Positions 5,692-8,933 of a stretch of 8,933 bases of DNA are shown here, piece by piece. The notes beneath the pieces were generated by a model. The model saw nothing but the letters and a program-made list of their open reading frames with translations, was not told the DNA's origin and ran no database searches. The DNA is from Rhodospirillales bacterium (lineage in GTDB: Bacteria > Pseudomonadota > Alphaproteobacteria > Rhodospirillales > Casp-alpha2). Made by a program: the position numbers and the translations under genes. The first letter of the stretch is position 1, and each line of letters starts with the position of its first letter. The stretch covers positions 1 to 8,933 of the forward strand of contig JANQIJ010000426.1 of the NCBI GenBank assembly GCA_028282185.1, given 5' to 3'.

Positions 5692-7518
5692 ATGGATTTC
5701 ACCAGCGGTGCCTTGGGACGGGCCCTGACCGAGTTCGATATCCTGTCCGGGATCGACGCGCCCGATCAACGGGCCTGCCAGACGGCGCAATGCATCCTCC
5801 GTCTGTTCGACGCCTATCAGCAGGAATGCCGATCGATCACTTGGCTGGCCAAGGGCGCCTTCGAAGATCGTCGGGCGCGCGAATCGCTGGCTTTGTCCAA
5901 ACGCCGCTTGCTGGTCTATTCGGAGACCATCCATGAGGTCGCCGACCGCCTGCACATCAACTTTCCCGAACTGGCGACGGACGAGAGCCTGTGGCCGATG
6001 GTCGATGAGGAATACGCGCGTCTGGCCACCGGGCGCTATGCCTTTGACCTGGCCAACGCCTACATCAATTCCGTCCGCCGTATGCTCTACAAGGACGAAT
6101 GGAAGCCGGTCGAGTATTCCTTCGGCAAGGCGGGCCGGGCGTCGGGCGAACAGAAAGCCGTGGTCCGCCGCTTCCCGGGCGGCGCCCAGGTAACGCCGCA
6201 ACTGATTCAGGCGATGCTCGACATTCCCCAATTCGGCCGCCATTTCCAGGACGCCGAGACCGATTGCCGCATGGCCGCGGAAACGGCCAACGGGGAACTG
6301 GGCCTCGATGGCAGCGACCCGGAGGCGATTTCCGGGGTCGAGGTTGCTTCCGCCGGTTTCTATCGCAATCGCGGCGCCTATTTGGTCGGCCGTCTGGAGT
6401 TGAAGGACGGCGGTTGGGCGCCCCTGGCCCTGTCGTTGGAAAACCATGTCAACGGCATCTTCATCGACGCGGTATTGACCCGCGAGGCGGATCTGCACAA
6501 TCTGTTTTCCTCGACCTTGGCGAACTTCCACACCACCATTCCCCATTACCACGAACTGGCCGGCTTCCTGCATTCGATCATGCCGCGCCGGGCGCTCGGC
6601 CTGCATTATTCGACCATCGGCTTCAACCATATCGGCAAGGTCGCGGTGATTGACGAGATCACCCAATGCCTGGGACAACCGGATGCGGTGATGGACACGG
6701 CACCGGGTTTTCGCGGCACCGTCGCCATCGGCTTCACCGCGCCGGCCCTGGACTACGTCCTCAAGGTGATCCGCGACACACCGACGGAAGGCTACAAATG
6801 GGGTGAGTTCGGTGGCGTGCCCTCGGTACTCGCCAAATACGGCCGGGTGCACGAAATCAACCGCACCGGCAGCATGCTGGACAACATCATTTACTACAAC
6901 ATCCGCCTGCCACGCGCTTGGTTCGCCGAGGCCCTGGCCGACGACCTGTTGGGCAACGCCGGCGGCACGGTCAGCACCCTGGCCATCGATGACGGCGATT
7001 TCCTGGTGTTCCGCCACCTGATCGTCCAGGCAAAAATGGTGCCCTTGCCGCTGTTCCTGGAAACGGCGGACCGCGACGCCGCCGAAACGGCGATCATCAA
7101 CCTGGGTCATTGCATCCGCAACAACGCGGCGGCGAACATCTTCAACAAGGATCTGGACGGCCGAAATTACGGCGTCGGCGATTTCAGCAAGGTCTACCTG
7201 TTCGATTATGACGCGCTCGAAGACCTGACGGACGTGAAAATTCACACCAACGTCGGCCGCGAACACGGCGAGGAAGAACCACCCGACTGGTTCTTCGAAG
7301 ACGGCATTGTCTTCCTGCCGGAAGAAATCGACGTCGGCCTGCGCATTCCCGACCGAAACCTGCGCCGCCTGTTCCGCGACGTCCATGGCGAATTGCTGTC
7401 CTACGATTATTGGAAAGGTATCCAGGACGCCATCGCCCGCGGCCTGGTGCCCCGGCTGCGCGTCTATCCGGAAGACACAAGACTGCGCGAACGGCGGACC
7501 GATGCATCGCGAGCCTGA
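5692..7518 (+). CDS. aceK: Isocitrate dehydrogenase kinase/phosphatase
   Basis: A 608-residue AceK, the cytoplasmic enzyme that phosphorylates isocitrate dehydrogenase to switch it off, and dephosphorylates it, directing isocitrate into the glyoxylate shunt or the TCA cycle. The N-terminal half (about 1-310) is the AceK regulatory domain. The kinase domain has the ATP loop APGFRGTVAIGFTAPALDYVLKVIRD (337-362) with Lys358 matching the ATP-binding Lys of E. coli AceK. RTGSMLD places Asp397 where E. coli has the Asp needed for phosphatase activity. NIFNKDLDGRNYG (482-494) and the FDYD metal-binding Asp505/Asp507 follow. The C-terminus (HGELLSYDYWKGIQDAIARG) is also typical. It is about 30 residues longer than the E. 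coli protein (578). The ATG at 5692 has a GGAG site 6 bp upstream. In enterics aceK follows aceBA; here neither is nearby. Confidence 0.95.
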   Translation: MDFTSGALGRALTEFDILSGIDAPDQRACQTAQCILRLFDAYQQECRSITWLAKGAFEDRRARESLALSKRRLLVYSETIHEVADRLHINFPELATDESLWPMVDEEYARLATGRYAFDLANAYINSVRRMLYKDEWKPVEYSFGKAGRASGEQKAVVRRFPGGAQVTPQLIQAMLDIPQFGRHFQDAETDCRMAAETANGELGLDGSDPEAISGVEVASAGFYRNRGAYLVGRLELKDGGWAPLALSLENHVNGIFIDAVLTREADLHNLFSSTLANFHTTIPHYHELAGFLHSIMPRRALGLHYSTIGFNHIGKVAVIDEITQCLGQPDAVMDTAPGFRGTVAIGFTAPALDYVLKVIRDTPTEGYKWGEFGGVPSVLAKYGRVHEINRTGSMLDNIIYYNIRLPRAWFAEALADDLLGNAGGTVSTLAIDDGDFLVFRHLIVQAKMVPLPLFLETADRDAAETAIINLGHCIRNNAAANIFNKDLDGRNYGVGDFSKVYLFDYDALEDLTDVKIHTNVGREHGEEEPPDWFFEDGIVFLPEEIDVGLRIPDRNLRRLFRDVHGELLSYDYWKGIQDAIARGLVPRLRVYPEDTRLRERRTDASRA

Positions 7519-7570
7519 CCCTCGCCTCCCTGCTTGGCCGGCACGCAACTCACGTTCGGGTAAAATGAAA

Positions 7571-7596
7571 CGCCGATTCCTTGACGGAAATCGGCG
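7571..7596. terminator. Hairpin after aceK, possible terminator
   Basis: CGCCGATTCC (7571-7580) pairs with GGAAATCGGCG (7586-7596) over a TTGAC loop, with one bulged A. It lies 52 bp after the aceK stop. On the plus strand only CTTCC follows, so the U-tract is poor. On the minus strand the stem is followed by TTTCATTTTA, which is a better terminator shape, yet no minus-strand gene lies upstream. It probably marks the end of the aceK transcript. Confidence 0.5.
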
Positions 7597-7648
7597 CTTC
7601 CGCTAAACCAGCCTCGCTTTTCTTGCACCGCGAAAATCTCTCAAAGGA

Positions 7649-7675
7649 CGGGCCCCGCGGCTTTCCCCGGGCCCG
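7649..7675 (+). other. GC-rich hairpin in the etfB leader
   Basis: CGGGCCC (7649-7655) and GGGCCCG (7669-7675) form a perfect 7-bp GC stem with a 13-nt loop, ending 15 bp before the etfB ATG and just before AAAAAGGG, the likely ribosome-binding site (about 7677-7684). It is followed by As, not Ts, so it is not a terminator for plus-strand transcripts. It may influence etfB translation. Confidence 0.4.
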
Positions 7676-7690
7676 CAAAAAGGGTCCGCC

Positions 7691-8440
7691 ATGAAAGTCT
7701 TGGTCGGCGTCAAGCGCGTGATCGACGCCTATGTGAAGGTCCGGGTCAAATCGGATGAAACCGGGGTTGAAACCCAGAACGTCAAAATGTCCATGAACCC
7801 GTTCGACGAGATCGCCGTCGAAGAGGGCATTCGCATGCGCGAGGCCGGCAAGGCCGACGAACTGATCGCTGTCTCCGTCGGCCCGGAACAGGCCCAGGAA
7901 ACGATCCGCACGGCCCTTGCCATGGGCGCCGACCGGGGCATCCATGTGGTTACCGACGCGGCGCTGGAACCGCTCGCCATCGCCAAGATGCTCAAGGAGG
8001 TCGTCGGCCGTGAAACCCCCGACATGGTGATCCTCGGCAAACAGGCGATCGACGGCGACAACAACCAGGTCGGTCAGATGCTGGCGGCCATGCTTGGCTG
8101 GGGCCAGGGGACCTTCGCCTCCGAGATCGAATTCGCCGAGGGCAGCGCCATCGTCACCCGGGAGATCGACGGCGGCCTGGAAACCCTGGACGTCAAACTG
8201 CCGGCCGTGGTGACCACGGACCTGCGCCTGAACGAACCGCGTTACGCCTCGCTGCCAAACATCATGAAGGCGAAGAAGAAGGAAATCGCCAAGCTCACGC
8301 CGGACGAGTTGGGCGTCGACGTTGCTCCCCGCCTGGAAATCCTGAAAGTGACCGAACCGCCGGCCCGCGAGGCCGGGGTCAAGGTCGAGACCGCGGCCGA
8401 ACTGGTCGATAAACTGAAGAACGAAGCGAAGGTAATCTGA
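7691..8440 (+). CDS. etfB: Electron transfer flavoprotein, beta subunit
   Basis: A 249-residue ETF beta subunit, full length for the family. It binds AMP and, with the alpha subunit, forms the soluble FAD flavoprotein that takes electrons from acyl-CoA and related dehydrogenases and passes them to ETF:quinone oxidoreductase. Features seen: the N-terminal KVLVGVKRVIDAYVKVRV strand, MNPFDEIAVEEGIR (35-48), GKQAIDGDNNQVGQM (116-130) of the AMP site, and the family signature TTDLRLNEPRYASLPNIMKAKKK (175-197), whose last part is the recognition loop that docks on partner dehydrogenases. The C-terminal VETAAELVDKLK helix is also typical. The ATG at 7691 has AAGGG upstream. It is separated by only 2 bp from etfA, so the two are co-transcribed. 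Confidence 0.97.
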   Translation: MKVLVGVKRVIDAYVKVRVKSDETGVETQNVKMSMNPFDEIAVEEGIRMREAGKADELIAVSVGPEQAQETIRTALAMGADRGIHVVTDAALEPLAIAKMLKEVVGRETPDMVILGKQAIDGDNNQVGQMLAAMLGWGQGTFASEIEFAEGSAIVTREIDGGLETLDVKLPAVVTTDLRLNEPRYASLPNIMKAKKKEIAKLTPDELGVDVAPRLEILKVTEPPAREAGVKVETAAELVDKLKNEAKVI

Positions 8441-8442
8441 TT

Positions 8443-8933
8443 ATGTCTGTCCTGGTTTACGCGGAACACGATAACGAGGCGCTGAAACCGGCGACCCTCA
8501 ACGCGGTGACGGCGGCGGCCGAATTGGGCGAGGTCACGGTCCTGGTCGCCGGGTCGGATTGCGCCGCCGTGGGCGAAGCGGCGGCCAAGGTCGCCGGCGT
8601 CGCCAAGGTCTTTGTCGCCGACGACGCGGCCTATCGGGACGAGGTCGCGGAAAACGTGACACCCCTGATGGTCGGCCTGGCCGTCGGCTTCGACCATATC
8701 GTCGCCGCGGCGACGACCAGCGGCAAGAACATCATGCCCCGGGTCGCAGCGCTGTTGGACGTGCAGCAGATCTCCGACATTTCCGGGATCGAAGGGCCCG
8801 ACACTTTCGTCCGTCCGATCTATGCCGGCAACGCCATGGCGACCGTGCAGTCGACCGACGAAACCAAACTGGTGACCGTGCGCACCACCGCGATCGAGGC
8901 CGCCGAGGCCGAGGGCGGGTCCGCCGCCGTCGA
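8443..8933 (+). CDS. etfA: Electron transfer flavoprotein, alpha subunit, 3' end cut by window
   Basis: The first 163 codons of ETF alpha are seen and the frame is open at the right edge. MSVLVYAEHDNEALKPATLNAVTAAAELG starts domain I in the usual way, followed by a VFVADD strand, the HIVAAATTSGKNIMPRVAALLDVQQISDI block and FVRPIYAGNAMATVQ, all standard for the family. The FAD-binding C-terminal domain lies outside the window. The ATG at 8443 follows the etfB stop by 2 bp, with GAAGG inside the end of etfB as ribosome-binding site, indicating coupled translation and 1:1 subunit supply. Confidence 0.96.
   Translation, partial: MSVLVYAEHDNEALKPATLNAVTAAAELGEVTVLVAGSDCAAVGEAAAKVAGVAKVFVADDAAYRDEVAENVTPLMVGLAVGFDHIVAAATTSGKNIMPRVAALLDVQQISDISGIEGPDTFVRPIYAGNAMATVQSTDETKLVTVRTTAIEAAEAEGGSAAV

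Noticed and set aside
5629..7548. A 639-codon open frame on the minus strand opposite aceK.
   Set aside because: It mirrors the aceK codon pattern in high-GC DNA and shows no recognisable domain, while the plus strand encodes a clear AceK with its catalytic residues.

Overview
The window looks like chromosomal DNA from a high-GC proteobacterium, most likely an alphaproteobacterium (inference). The reasons are the strong G/C third-position bias, the etfB-etfA order, and the mix of gene families. There are eight protein genes, two of them cut by the window ends. I see no rRNA, tRNA, CRISPR array, insertion sequence or phage gene.

Left half (minus strand, read right to left). A small membrane-anchored histidine kinase (5314-4328) is followed by an exported DUF3299 protein (4176-3508). 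Next is a 121-bp gap holding a near-perfect Zur box (3421-3443). After it comes a tight four-gene run: a histidine-rich exported zinc-binding protein of the ZrgA/DUF2796 family (3386-2715), a MacB/LolD-type ABC ATPase (2658-1933), an FtsX-family permease (1922-654), and an aldo/keto reductase that leaves the window (645-1). The content (ZrgA, DUF3299, MacB-like ABC pair, Zur site) resembles the zinc-responsive zrg cluster described in Vibrio cholerae. I read it as a zinc-starvation system working in the inner membrane and periplasm. Its ABC pair is of the mechanotransmission type rather than the ZnuBC importer type, so how it moves or mobilises zinc is the open question.

Middle. Between the divergent histidine kinase and aceK genes lies a 377-bp region (5315-5691) with a sharply AT-rich core (about 5460-5540). 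The core contains a 25-bp dyad, a 10-bp palindrome and a good sigma70-like promoter pointing towards the kinase. The leader on the aceK side can fold into alternative, mutually exclusive hairpins.

Right half (plus strand). aceK (5692-7518) encodes isocitrate dehydrogenase kinase/phosphatase, the switch between the TCA cycle and the glyoxylate shunt. It stands here without aceA or aceB. After a 172-bp gap with two hairpins come etfB (7691-8440) and the start of etfA (8443 to the right end), the two subunits of electron transfer flavoprotein. aceK and ETF both fit growth on acetate or fatty acids, but nothing in the sequence proves they are co-regulated.
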